Positions 33,396 to 44,394 of a DNA stretch of 64,000 nt are shown piece by piece (the first letter of the stretch is position 1; each line of letters opens with the position of its first letter). Position numbers and translations under genes: made by a program. The stretch is from Lampris incognitus. Lineage: Eukaryota > Chordata > Actinopteri > Lampriformes > Lampridae. The stretch lies in contig NC_079213.1 in NCBI RefSeq assembly GCF_029633865.1, positions 106,828,740 through 106,892,739 of the forward strand, in the 5' to 3' direction. The notes under the pieces were generated by a model. That model was not told the DNA's origin and did not search any database. It saw only the letters and a program-made list of their open reading frames with translations.

Positions 33396-33665
33396 TGGCA
33401 TGGCTCGGGAGGAAGAGCAGGTCATCTGGTAATCAGAAGGTTCCTGGTTCAATCCCCTGCTCCTCCAGAGAGTGTATCCAAGTGTCCTTAAGCAAGACTC
33501 CGTACCCCTAACTGCTGATGAGCAAGTTGGCGCCTTGCATGGCAGCCTCCGCCATCAGTGTATGAATGTGTGTGGGAATGAGTGAATGTGAGGCATAAAT
33601 AGTAAAGCACCTTGAGTGGTCAGTAGACTAGAATAGAGCAATACAAATGCAGTCCATTTACCATT
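33396..33665 (+). mobile_element. tRNA-derived SINE family 2
   Basis: A-box region tggctcgggaggaagagcag and B box ggttcaatccc (33446-33456) are followed by 'agagtgtatccaagtgtcct' and the tail 'aatgcagtccatttacc'. It matches the reverse copy at 14969-15244. Confidence 0.88.
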
Positions 33666-33694
33666 CCTTGATGTGCCACGTCACTCCTGCTGCA

Positions 33695-33990
33695 ATTCAA
33701 TTCAACAGCACAGTGTCTGTGGTGGAAACCTACAGATTTCTGGGTTTCACAATCTCCCAGGACCTAAGGTGGGCATCCAACATAGACACAATCATCAAAA
33801 AGGCCAAGCAGAGGATGTACTTTCTCTGCCAGCTGAGGACGTTCAACCTGCCTCAGGAACTGCTGATTCAGTTCTACTGTGCAATAATCCAGTCTGTCCT
33901 CTACACATCAATCACTGTCTGGTTTGGATCGGCCACCAAACAGAACAGGGACAGACTACAATGGACAGTTAAGTCTGCAGAGAAGAGGTC
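33695..33990 (+). pseudogene. Rex1-like LINE fragment after the RT active site
   Basis: It encodes RFLGFTISQDLRWASNIDTI, IKKAKQRMYFLCQLRTFNLP, QSVLYTSITVWFGSATKQNR and DRLQWTVKSAEK. The same stretch at 45190-45440 is about 90% identical in DNA. No stop lies within the fragment, suggesting a fairly young insertion. It is truncated on both sides. Confidence 0.8.
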
Positions 33991-34089
33991 ACGTCACGTG
34001 ATGCAGCGAAGCTCAATAGATGCTAGCCCAGGGGCTATCCAAACAAATTCATTTTTAAACCTTTATAAACATCCAAACCCACTTCTAAT

Positions 34090-35232
34090 TTGTCAGACAG
34101 CTGCAGTGTGCCCTTGAGACCCAGGAACAAACACCTAAAGTCAGCTAGTGAGCAAATCCTGACATCTGCAGGGAAAACTATTACCAGGACTGGTGACCAA
34201 GAAGCTCGCATATTGGCATTGGCGCAGGAACACTTGAGCGGAGGAGACTCGTTTATTCTTCAAGAGATAAGAAACGGTAATCAAGCCCTCTCCAGTAAAT
34301 TCAACTCTAAAACCGCAGAAATTAATCAGTCTATCTCTGGACTGAAAACTATGCTGGATAAGCTGAGCTCCCGCGTAACCGGGGCGGAGGAGCATTTTGG
34401 CACAGCGGAGGACCAGTTGGTGGAGCTGGACTCGCGTGTTATCAAGTTGAGTAAGGAAAATTTCTTTTTAATGGAGAAAGTTGACCAACTGGAAAACTAC
34501 AGCCGACGCAACAATATAGTACATGTCGTTAATCTTCGGGAAGCCTGCGAGGGAAATGACCCTGTAAACTTTTATGCTAGCTGGATCCCAGCCACCCTGG
34601 GACAACAGCATTTCACTGAGCCTGATAGTGGAGCAGGCACATCGGGCTTCTGCACTCCATCCACTTGCAGACCAGAGACCAAGACATTAAATTACAGTCA
34701 TTTAGCCGACGCTTTTATCCAAAGCGACTTACAATAAGTGCATTTAATGTAGGAAATCAGGAGAACTACTAGCCATCAGAGGTCATAAGTGCATCTAAAC
34801 AAGCATCTAAGAGCAAAACCAGTGCTAAAGCAAAAGAGCAAGAAAGAGTTTTTTTTTTTAATGAGTGAATACAATAAGTGCTAAGAACAAGTAACAGGGT
34901 AGTAGGGTAGTAGACCTGTCCTGACGCGCCTGCTCAAATATCAAGATCGGGACAAAATCCTATGTATCATGACACGGAGGTCCAGAGAGAATAAGGGTCC
35001 CATCATGTATGATGATAAGCCTGTGCTGTTTTTTCCTGACCTGAGCGCCAGCTTAATGAAACGCAGGAAGGAGTACGACCAAGTTAAGAGGGAGCGTCGA
35101 TCTAAGGATATTCCGTTTGCCCTACTCCATCCCGCAACACTGAGGATCACGCCCCCCAATGGAAGGAGAAGATTCTTCAAAACACCTAGGGAAGCGGCGG
35201 CATTCCTACGCGACACTCCAGGAGAAACATAA
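34090..35232 (+). pseudogene. L1 ORF1 (RNA-binding protein), interrupted by an L2 tail
   Basis: The N-terminal part has a coiled coil with LDKLSSRVTGAEEHFGTAED and KVDQLENYSRRNNI, the hallmark of fish L1 ORF1, then PVNFYASWIPATLGQQHFTE. After one frameshift the region is cut by an insertion at 34686-34911 and resumes as PVLTRLLKYQDRDKILC-like, VLFFPDLSASLMKRRKEYDQ and ITPPNGRRRFFKTPREAAAF before a stop at 35232. The resumed part is the RRM and C-terminal domain. ORF1 normally packages L1 RNA. This one is dead through the insertion and shift. ORF2 pieces follow from 36160. Confidence 0.85.
34682..34915 (-). mobile_element. L2-type 3' tail inserted in L1 ORF1
   Basis: The insert at 34686-34911 is the reverse of the L2 3' end seen at 19770-19996 (shared 'cttttatccaaagcgactta' and 'taagtgcatctaaacaagca'). 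It is flanked by agac (34682-34685, 34912-34915). Removing it rejoins the ORF1 reading. Confidence 0.85.
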
Positions 35233-35402
35233 TGGACGAAAACAGGTGGATGAAAACCAGACAGGCAGCTGTAGTTCTTACAAGCTGCCTTGTCTTTATG
35301 CTTAAAACTGTCACCACTCTTGTTATATTAAAGACGTTCTAGATAATGTAAGTGATGACAGCACACTCAATTTACATTTGATAGATTGGTTTCAGCTTAA
35401 GC

Positions 35403-35795
35403 CATCAGATTAATCAAATCAAATCAATTTTATTTGTATAGCCCAATATCACAAATTACAAATTTGCCTCAGTGGGCTTAACAGCAACACAACATCCTGT
35501 CCTTAGACCCTCTCATCGGATAAGGAAAAACTCCCTAAAAAACCCCTTTAACAGGGAGAAAAAATAGGAAGAAACCTCAGGGAGAGCAACAGAGGAGGGA
35601 TCTCTCTCCCAAGACGGACAGCGTGCAATGGATGTTGTGTTCACGCAATTTACATAATACAACATTGAAAGAGGATAACAGAATTATAATGCACATAAAA
35701 TTTATGAAGAACATGATGCACAGGATGCTAAGCAGTGTCCACATGCCAACGGAGCAGTCCAGGACCCAAGCCACGTGACCAGCATCATCATTAAT
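35403..35795 (-). mobile_element. L2/Maui 3' UTR fragment inserted between L1 ORF1 and ORF2
   Basis: It is the reverse match of 9230-9545: 'tttatttgtatagcccaata', 'ttgcctcagtgggctt', 'gagagggatctctctccc'-like, 'caacattgaaagaggataac'. There is no coding part. Confidence 0.85.
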
Positions 35796-36159
35796 CATTC
35801 ACTGAGCTCATCGTTAATCTGTGTAGTAACAATTTTTGAAATGTGGGTTTTCAGTATTTGTAATGATTTCCTGTTTCACTGAAAACTGGATCATTTTGTG
35901 TGGTAATTCTTTCCGACAGAGCCCTGGCCTGGACAAGATGTTTATGAATCAGCCAGACATGTCATGCTTGATAAGTGCAAAGTGCACATCCCAGTTTAGT
36001 AGGGTAGATGGTGCCGCCGAATATTGAGGATCTGCATTTTTGTTGTTGTTGTTTTTGCTATTTTGCAACAGGAGACACCTTTTCACTCGCAAAGGGACTT
36101 CACAAAAGGTCATAACACTTTGATAGATGTATACACTTATTGTTGATGAATAGGGTAGT

Positions 36160-37345
36160 GAAATTTGTTAGCTTTAATGTAATGGGCTAAACGGACCGGT
36201 TAAAAGGAATAGAGTCTTGACAAACCTGGAAAAACTGCAAATTGATATTGTTTTTATACAAGAAATTAATAATATTAATTATATTAATATTAATATCCAT
36301 GACTTCTGTTTTTCCCACATTGATTTTGTATCCTGAATAATATCCAAATTGCGAAATACGTTTCTTTAGGTGTGGTATTGTTGTTGTGGTTCTGATTTGC
36401 CTGTCGCTTTCTAAATAAACACAAGCAGAAGGACTTCTAGCAGTCCTAACCAATGAGAGATTCAGCCAGCTAACCCTTTCTCTGCCAAGAGACAACAACA
36501 AAAAACAACTGATTGGATAACTGATTTTCATTGTTTCAGGACAGTAACCCTTTCATTGCTGAAGCAAACTTGAAAGAAACTAGGGCTAAAATTAGAATTA
36601 GAAGAGAGAATTATTATTAAATAAAAGATTTTAAATATAGCATTAAAATGCTGATATGTTGGGCCTTCCCTGAAGTCCTAGAAGTCCCTAAGGGTTCCCC
36701 TCTGGTGAGATGTTGTATTGGTTTTGAAATGAACAAAGCTGTTTAAGTATCAGGTTCCGCAGGAGCTCTGAAAAAGACATCTTACTCCATATCTTGCTCA
36801 CTAGCGCCCCCGGGAGTGGCTATTTTGATAAATAAAAACACTCCGGTGATGATTGGAGAAACTATTATTGGTCCATCAGGCCGATATGTATTAGTTAATT
36901 GTCAGATTTACTCAGAACCCTGGACACATTTAAATTTATATACACGCAACTATGATGATGAATACTTTATTCAGGATATCTTCCTCAAGGTATCAGGGGG
37001 ATGACAAAATATACTCATAGGGGGCGACTTTAATTTTTGCTTGGATCCTATTCTGGATAATTCAACCCTGACAATATCCAAAACAAAAGCGGCCAAAACT
37101 GTCTCGGCTTTTATGAAAGATCGCAATTTGATGGATGTGTGGAGACAAATGCACCCCCAAACCAGGGACTACTCCTTCTATTCCTGCCCCCACAACTCTC
37201 GTAATAGGATTGACCTTTTTCTGTTATCAATGCAGCTAATGTATAGAATAGAACCCGAATACTTACCTAGAACTCTGTCAGATCATTCACCTTTGACCCT
37301 GTCTATCTTGATGCCAGAAAAACCAACTAATTCATATGGTGTTTG
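36160..37345 (+). pseudogene. L1 ORF2 endonuclease domain, split by an inverted insertion
   Basis: 36166-36264 reads VSFNVMG, a stop, NGPVKRNRVLTNLEKLQIDI and VFIQE, the N-terminus of L1 ORF2. Unrelated or inverted sequence at 36265-36730 follows. The frame then resumes as PPGVAILINKNTPVMIGETI, LVNCQIYSEPWTHLNLYTRN, a stop, GGDFNFCLDPILDNS (catalytic GDFN), and ends with RIDLFLLS and LSDHSPLTLSILMP (catalytic SDHSP). The apurinic-type endonuclease motifs survive but the protein is broken by stops and the insertion. Confidence 0.88.
36265..36730 (-). pseudogene. Inverted fragment containing L1 ORF2 palm-region sequence
   Basis: On the minus strand (about 36390-36285) it encodes TIPHLKKRISQFGYYSGYKI followed by NVGKTEVMDIN, the region just after the YADD motif in L1 ORF2. 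It sits inside the endonuclease of a plus-strand L1. Only about 110 bp is recognisable; the rest (36395-36730) is unassigned. Confidence 0.6.
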
Positions 37346-38640
37346 AACCCTACCCTTCTTCAGCTGTTCTGTGAGACAAACTGTGCCTCTTGTCCCAATA
37401 GTTTTATATTATGGGACACGCTAAAAGCTTATTTAAGGGGACAAATAATCCTCTATACAAAAGGTATTGAAAATAAATAAATAAATGGCAGATATAGAAG
37501 TACTGAAAGCAGAAATTTTGAAATTGGAAAGGGAGTTCCAACAGCCTGGGTCCAAGGAATTATACCAATCACTGGTAAACAAAAAGCTCAAATAAAATAC
37601 ATTACATACTTGTAGAATTGAGAAAGCAATTTTAAGAACTAAACAAAGATATTATAAATTGGGAGAGAATGCACGCAAAGGAAAGCTCAAAGACAATTAA
37701 TCTAATTCAAACTGAAACGGGTTCAGTCTCGTATAATCCAATAGAAATTAATAACACAGTTTTTTACAAATTTATATACGTCGGAATCTCAAGAAGACCT
37801 GACTAAAATTGGTGAATTTCTGTCCACCACTGAATTGCCCAAACTTGGCCAAGAAGACCAAATGAATCTTGATCTTCCCTTCACACAGAAAGAAATTGAA
37901 AAGGCCCTGGGCTCATTACAATCTAATAAATCACCAGGGGAAGACGGTTTCCCCCCTGAATTTTACAGAGAATTTAAGGATCTACTCATCCCTCTCATCA
38001 TCGATGTAATTAACTTAGCACCTAAAACTCAAACTCTCCCCAAATCATTCTCTACTGCCATAATCACTATGCGATTCACAAAAAATAGAGGCCTATTAAT
38101 GTGCTCTTCATTTCGGCCTATTTCATTATTAAATTCAGACTATAAATTGATCCTCTAAGGCCTTAGCTAACAGGCTTGGCCAATATTTGCCACAATTAAT
38201 AAATCCAGACCAGAGTGCCTTTATTTTGAAGCGCTTGTCAGCTAACGTAGGCTCTTTAATATTATCCACAAAATCTAAAACTGAGCCTAGAATAGCTGTA
38301 GCTCTAGATGCTGAAAAGGCCTTCGATAGACTGGAGTGGTCGTGTGTATTTAAAGTCTTGGCCAAATTTGGGTTTGGCCAGTTGTTTATTAATTGGGTAA
38401 AAACCCTTTATTATGAACCCCGGGCCAAAATTACCACTAACGGAAGATCTCAACAGTTTCCCTTGAGTAGATCGAGTCGACAGAGTTGCCCTTTGTCTCC
38501 AGGACTCTTTGTCTTGGCTATTGAGCCTCTAGCCAAAGCAATTAGACAAGATCCGGCCATTTGTTTAATAACTGACTCCAGTGCAAGAAGATATCTTGTG
38601 GAAATTTTGCTTCTTTTGAATATGTGGCTCTTCAGTTGAA
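37346..38640 (+). pseudogene. L1 ORF2 linker and reverse transcriptase, truncated
   Basis: 37470-37740 gives linker remnants (LKAEILKLEREFQQPGSKEL). 37835-38158 gives LPFTQKEIEKALGSLQSNKS, PGEDGFPPEFYREF and SSFRPISLLNSDYKLI. After a shift, 38160-38600 gives LANRLGQYLPQLINPDQSAF, VALDAEKAFDRLEW (first catalytic Asp) and PLSPGLFVLAIEPLA. The expected GTRQGCPLSP reads SSRQSCPLSP, and the YADD segment is missing because the copy ends at about 38600. It cannot be active. Confidence 0.88.
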
Positions 38641-38664
38641 TTCCTGTTCTCAAGTCATATTTCT

Positions 38665-38686
38665 AAATATATATATATATATATAC
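38665..38686. repeat. (AT)n microsatellite
   Basis: About 11 AT units at the break point of the L1. Confidence 0.9.
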
Positions 38687-38756
38687 AAGCCATTTAAATA
38701 CAATGCAAACATTTTTGATGACTTAACTGAACTGCTGTCTATAATCTGTATTGACT

Positions 38757-38929
38757 CTGTGTAGTTATTGCTGATGATTTAAACATTCATGTTGACAACC
38801 CCCAGGACAGAGGAACTGAAGAACTGTCTTGTGTTCTTGATAACTATGGACTGACTCAGCACGTGACAGCACCCACACAAAACAAGGGGCACACTCTGGA
38901 CTTAATTATCACTAGGCTGTCCAAGTTGT
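38757..38929 (+). pseudogene. L2-type endonuclease fragment
   Basis: It encodes VIADDLNIHVDNPQDRGTEE, LSCVLDNYGLTQHVTAPTQN and KGHTLDLIIT. In intact elements the first motif reads GDFNIH; here it is ADDLNIH, a loss of the catalytic pattern. It ends abruptly at about 38929. Confidence 0.75.
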
Positions 38930-39256
38930 GAGCTTCAAAGCGGGCATTAAAGTTGTTAAGCTCATCTGGGAAAGAGGCAGAGGTGTTGATAGCCACATTG
39001 TGTTTAGAGTTATAGTCCATTATCTCCTGCAGCCCCCTCCACATGCGCCACGAGTCACAGCCAATGTAGTAATTTTCCAGTTTGTCCCTATGTTGTGTTT
39101 TGGTGGCTTTGGTGGCTCTCCTTACGTCATACCTGGATTTTTTGTAGCGTTCCTTGTCCCCTGATTTAAAAGTAGTGGTAGGCTCCCTTAACTTTAGGTG
39201 AACATTGCTGTTAATCCAGGGCTTCCGGTTGGGATAGGAGCAAATAGACTACAATG
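38930..39256 (-). pseudogene. LINE linker fragment (Rex1/CR1-like)
   Basis: On the minus strand it encodes NRKPWINSNVHLKLREPTTT, KSGDKERYKKSRYDVRRATK, MWRGLQEIMDYNSKHNVAIN and FPDELNNFNARFEAHN. This is the segment between endonuclease and RT in common fish LINEs. It is uninterrupted over about 105 codons, and abuts an oppositely oriented endonuclease fragment. Confidence 0.75.
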
Positions 39257-39366
39257 AAATAAAGTTATCCACACAGAATCTAACATAGCCAGTGACCGAT
39301 TCAGCATACTCATCCAAACTCCCGGCTGAATCATTAAAGATCGACCAGTTTGTTGATTCAAAACAT

Positions 39367-39530
39367 CACCTGACCTACATGTCTTTGGACTGTGGGAGAA
39401 AACCGGAGCACCCGAAGGAAACCCACACAGACACGGGGAGAACATGCAAACTCCACACAGAGGACGACCCGGGGACGATCCCCAAGGTTGGATTACCCCT
39501 GGGTTCGAACTCAGGACCTTCTTATTATTG
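39367..39530 (-). mobile_element. tRNA-derived SINE (vertebrate 'ctgtgggaggaaaccggag' type)
   Basis: 'ctacatgtctttggactgtg', 'ccggagcacccgaaggaaac', 'gggagaacatgcaaactcc' and a minus-strand B box ggttcgaact-like (39500-39515). The tRNA 5' part is truncated at 39530. Confidence 0.7.
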
Positions 39531-39597
39531 TATTAATTAAATGTTAGTTAATTCTTATTACTCTATTAATGAATTCTCATAGCATTACTTGATAGAA

Positions 39598-39633
39598 TAA
39601 TAAGCATTAACTGGTACCAGTTAATGCTTATTA
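39598..39633. repeat. 36-bp perfect palindrome
   Basis: Two 18-bp arms meet without a loop at 39615/39616 (centre ctggtaccag). Confidence 0.9.
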
Positions 39634-39659
39634 CTGTCAATAAATGTACCCTTATTGTA

Positions 39660-39875
39660 AAGGGTTACCTCCATCTCTTTGTATTTTAGTTAGAATTTAT
39701 TTTCTGTGAAGCACTTTGTGATTGTTTCTAAAAAGTGTTATACAAATAAAGTTGTATTATTAATTTAATTCTAATTATCTCAGTTGAAGCGGTTACATCC
39801 TGTTCCCTTATATATTATCTGTTGTTCACAAGTGTAGGAGGGTTGGTATTTACTAACACATACCCTGTTTGTTAC
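39660..39875 (+). repeat. LINE-type 3' tail plus flank, duplicated in inverted orientation at 42599-42735
   Basis: 'gtgaagcactttgtgattgt' and 'ttatacaaataaagttgtat' form a LINE-like 3' end. The following ~100 bp (aattctaattatctcagttg ... taccctgtttgtta) is repeated in reverse at 42599-42735. Confidence 0.7.
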
Positions 39876-42598
39876 AGGGCACACCAGCTAATGACTTCAT
39901 AAACATAATACCTCTGTTCATCCTTTCATGTCATATGACAGGTAAAGGGAGTTGGACATGGTGGGGTTCATGACATACTGCAATAACTACAGTACACAGT
40001 TATGCAGTTATACTGCATTGAACTGCATCAAACTGCAGTAATGCTGCAACAATACCTACATTTTTGTAAGAGCTAGCTGTGAGCTACCTTCATCATCATC
40101 ATCTACTGCTGCATGTTGCATCGTGCATGTAAAATGCGTAGTGTGAGTGGCATCCCGTGTCAAACTCTGTCATACATCTTTCATGCAGCCCATTAATAGT
40201 AAACAAATGGTAATGTGCAACACCTACTCATTATATCAATTTTTCACACACAGTCTGGAGGAGATGCGTTGACTACAGAGGAGAGGGTTGACTCCATCGG
40301 TTCCCAAGAGAGTAGTGTTTGATGTGTGGCTTCACAGAGAGACAATGCCAGGGGCCAGGACCTATCGATCCCCCAAAACAATGGAAAACAGAGGTGATAC
40401 CTGCAGATCCAGAGTGTAAACGCTGCCGCCCCACCCCAAAGTTTGGCATCAGCAATCAGTATACTGGCTTGAGACCCAACATGCTGTGACAGCTGACACA
40501 TCTTCCTCAATTAAAGTCCCTGCAATACTGTAACTTGCCACAATAAATAACCTAATCGTTACATCACACCTTCCCCAAGGCCAAATATAAAGCAAACATT
40601 GTTGAACCTCGGTTTTAGACATAAATGTTTTAGTACCTGTTGATAAAAGTCCTTTCCTAGCTGGTTCTGACATACTGTACATCTGTTTGCTAAGCACGAC
40701 ATTCATCTTTACCTGCTTTCTTCTACCACAGTTGGAAATAAGTGAAGTACTACCCATTGGTAGTACTTTATGACATGCAGTATGACGTGCAACTGCAAAA
40801 GCATTCATGATTTTGAATATTTTTGGATTATATGCATTAAATATGTCAAAATGTGAACTATTAAAAAAAATCACATTTGTTTGCAGATAAACCTTCATTT
40901 CCTAGCCTTGTCTGATAGTGACAACAATCAGACAAGGGTATTTACTCCAATACCAACTCACTGCCAGACTGACAGTTCTAGTAGTTTTTTTTTTTTGCCA
41001 GCATTCCCACTTCCAATTTATGCATTTTCCCCCGTACACAAATTAACAGCATGGTGTTTCTCCTACTACTGAACTGCCCTGAACTGAACACTCTTTGCCA
41101 AAAAAATTCAACTCAACTGACTGTTTCTATCGAGATGTTTGGAACCACGTTGCGCTGCCTCGGGCTCTTATTACTATGGCGGGAAAAAGAAAACCGGGCT
41201 GTGAAGAGGGGGGAAAATAGAAAACATAAAGAAGGAAACAACGCAGCGAACAGTAAGGCGAGGAGCGGTTTAAAGCCCGTCTTGGAGCTGAAGGACTGAG
41301 CTATTGACAGGTCAATTCATCTGCTTCTTCTCTGCTTTCATCATCAGCCGCTCTGGCTTCCTGAGAGCTCTGACCTTATCTCATATCTCATCCAGTGCTG
41401 AAAAGTGGAAGTGTGTCGGAGAGAGAGAGAGAGAGCGAGTTTGTGTGTGCGTCGTGTGGCCATGTGAGGAAGAAAAGGCATATTGAAAGCAAATAATTGA
41501 GTCCCTGCTGATGGAGAGAGGTGTATATATGAGTGTGTGTGTGGATAGCTGGGGTGATGACATAGTACTTATGCATGTGCTGAACAAGTGCTTGTATGTA
41601 ATTGTATTTGTATGTGCAAGCATGTGTCATTAACAAGTGAAATAGGGCCAGAGGCAGTGTGTGTATGTGTGTGTTTGTGCCTGTGAATACTATACAATGA
41701 ATACTCATGAGTGACTAATCATGTAAGCAAACACATACCGGACCCAGAGACGCAATCACTTCCTAGCTGACAACACAAACACATCACATGTATGCATTAT
41801 GAAAATATATTCACAGACAAATACACACACCACCATAACACTTTCTCACTGTCACACTATAAATCACATGCCCCCCCCCCCTCTCTAACGTAGACTTGGA
41901 TCGGTGTACACTTGATCAGGTTGACGGCATTGGCTTCAGATGTTGAAGTCTGCCTCTTGCGTCAGCCTGGTGCTTTCAGCAAGAACGAAGCCTGGGAGGA
42001 AGAAGTGCATTCTGGGAGGGGGTGGGGTGGTGAAGGCTTTGACCTTGGAGAAAACTCCAGAAGTAAACTTGCTCCTGAGTTTGGAGGAGCCTTCTTTGAA
42101 CTTTCACATCCGTTTTTCCGGTACCGAGTTTCACACAGGCGCAGAGATCACGTTTCTGTCTATGGCACATATGTTCTAATGGCCGCCTCCTCATTAACAA
42201 GACCAGCCGTTATTTCGTAACAGCTGGACTGAAGAGTGCAAAGTGGTCATGTGGCAATAAGGAGGGCTGTGTATTATGGTGGAGAATACCATATTTGCTA
42301 ACTTGATGGGACTGCTGGCAAAGTAAAATCAATTTTCCAGTGAATGCAACAAGCTGTACCACAACTAGTCAGTCTGCTGCCGTAGAACTCCTCATTGACA
42401 TAAGACATACCGCCACTCATGAAACACCACATTTCCGTGAATGTAAATGTCAGTTACAGATAAATCTACAGAGGCTATATGACGTTTAACCACCTTTTTT
42501 TGCACTTGTACATAGCTGGGAGGTGTTCCGTTTTCTGGCTGTCAGGCTCTTTCATAACCAAATGCATGACTTTGAGCATGAACTTGATGGCATGCTCT
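39876..42598. other. No gene seen in 2.7 kb
   Basis: Unassigned, mostly AT-rich sequence with short GA/GT runs (41422-41437, 41532-41542, 41660-41676) and a C run at 41871-41880. Frames at 40449-40898 and 41912-42220 show no domain. 40250-40480 is less AT-rich but unrecognised. Confidence 0.35.
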
Positions 42599-42735
42599 GC
42601 AACAAACAGGGTATGTGTTGGTATTACAACCCCTCCTACACTTGTGAACAATACATTAAGGGCACAGGACATAACAGCTTCAACTGAGATAATTAGAATT
42701 AAAATAATAAAGCTTTATTTGTATAACGCTTTTTA
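42599..42735 (-). repeat. Inverted copy of 39731-39875
   Basis: Its reverse complement shares 'acaaataaag', 'aattctaattatctcagttg', 'tgttcacaagtgtaggagg' and 'aacacataccctgtttgtt' with 39731-39875, over about 140 bp at roughly 85% identity by eye. Confidence 0.8.
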
Positions 42736-43182
42736 GAGCTGCACCAGGTAACAGGTTATCAGCATTGTCTTGTATGTTACTGTCGCAAACACAACAAAGG
42801 GGCTCTTTCCCCCTCTTCCTCTTCATAGTGGAGCATATTTTTACAAGCTGTAGCTCAAAACACTATCGCAGAAGAAGAGGAGCTATGTTCGCAGACGAGG
42901 TAAAGTAAAATTGCTATGCTTTAATGTGTGCTATAAAACAATCTCTATATTTCCCAGGGGGTTCGGTGCCCGGTGAAAGACAAAATGCATCGAGAAAACA
43001 AGATTTCTGGAGGGAACTGATCTGAACGGCAATGGTGTCATTCTCCCATAGCCATCACCCTATGCAAACAAAATGGATTTAATGATGTGTTAAAGATAGA
43101 ACGAGTAGGATTTTCCTAAAACTCAGTGTATACACTCATACAAAAATAATCCCTCTCAGTCACCACTTATGAGACACTAGAT

Positions 43183-43554
43183 GTGTGGCGGTGTCTGTAT
43201 CTGCAGAGACCCTGTCCTCTGCCTGTATTCTCTTATTTCTCTTATTTTGCTGTGTACCGGATGTTTCTGGGCGTTAACCTTTGGACAGCGACCAGGTGCC
43301 AGATCGAGATCGTAAGCCGTATCCAAGAGGAAGCTACGACAGTGGCAGACACAGCACCGAAAAGATGCAAATATAGCGAGGCGAAACGCCAAGTGGACAA
43401 ATCTCGTTCCAAAACAAGAGTGAATCTGGGGTTGAGTTTCACCTGCTGGCGAGCACTGAAGGAGGGGATGAGAATGAAGAGCGAAGTGGAGCTGGCCTGT
43501 ACACTGGGATGTGTTCTGGCAACTGTGGAGAAGGGGTGCACAAGTCATGAATGA
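43183..43554 (+). other. Unassigned ORF with KTRVNLGLSF..WRAL..GM..KSEVELA motif
   Basis: A 123-codon frame whose second half reads YSEAKRQVDKSRSKTRVNLG, LSFTCWRALKEGMRMKSEVE and LACTLG. The pattern basic stretch, KTRVNLG, aromatic, WRxL and KxxxEVA resembles an N-terminal segment I associate with repetitive uncharacterised fish proteins linked to DNA transposons, though I am not certain. The first 50 residues look like unrelated sequence, so the real unit is perhaps 43320-43510. There is no known catalytic motif, and the opposite-strand frame (131 codons) is judged a shadow. It could be a transposon fragment or a decayed gene. Confidence 0.35.
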
Positions 43555-44394
43555 ATCATTCGAAACGAACAACTCTTTTTACTGATTCGGGAGTGACAAC
43601 TCCTCGTCTCCATTAACTTGTTCACTTACTTGCCCCTCCTGCTAGCTAATGCGAACTGTGAAGACGAGGTGAGACAGCGTGTTACGATTTTGCAACTCTT
43701 TTTTTAACTATATTTGTGGAAATGTATCAAGGTAATTGCTGTATTAACCTAGCCCTGTGAGAAAAGACACCGCTTCGGTGCTTGTTTGAACTCAGTACTC
43801 GCTCTCTCAGCCCAGAGCTGAACTTGGCCTGCACTAATCACTCACCCACAAGTTCCATGCCAGCCAGTAACTTCCCATGAATTTTAATTCGTCCCTTTTT
43901 AGCAGTTTACTACTACTCGATTCTCATAGTTCAGTCATGAAATTCAACAGTGTAATTTCTCATTAGCATACTGGGTTGTTATAGATACTGTTCTGAGAGG
44001 GACTGACTGCCGTTTATGTCTTTTAAGCAGTGACGGACCTTTTTTTAAACGGAAAACAATCATTTTAAATCAATACGATTATTTCAGTTATTTCTTTATT
44101 ACCAATATTTGTATAAGAGTTATTGCCTTTGCCTTAGAGTTGATTTAAGATGTTTAACGCTGCAGTGTGTGTTGGTCAGCTGGTCTCGTTTGTTACTGGT
44201 GGAGTTCTCTGCTCCGCTCATCTCAGTGATGGTGTAGAAAGTATTCACAATATACTTCATGTTCATCTCACGAAGGTAATCAAATACTTGCAACCACTGC
44301 CTTTTTTGAAGATGAACTTAAACTCTTAACAGGTGCACGCTAGACTGTCTGTGTGCTGCGCTCCTCACAGTTGAGCATTTTTCCCACACACAAT
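43555..44394. other. No gene seen
   Basis: Unassigned AT-rich sequence. Confidence 0.35.

Noticed and set aside
43177..43572. 131-codon minus-strand frame
   Set aside because: It mirrors the plus-strand ORF of the same region; the plus-strand reading has the more domain-like motif spacing.
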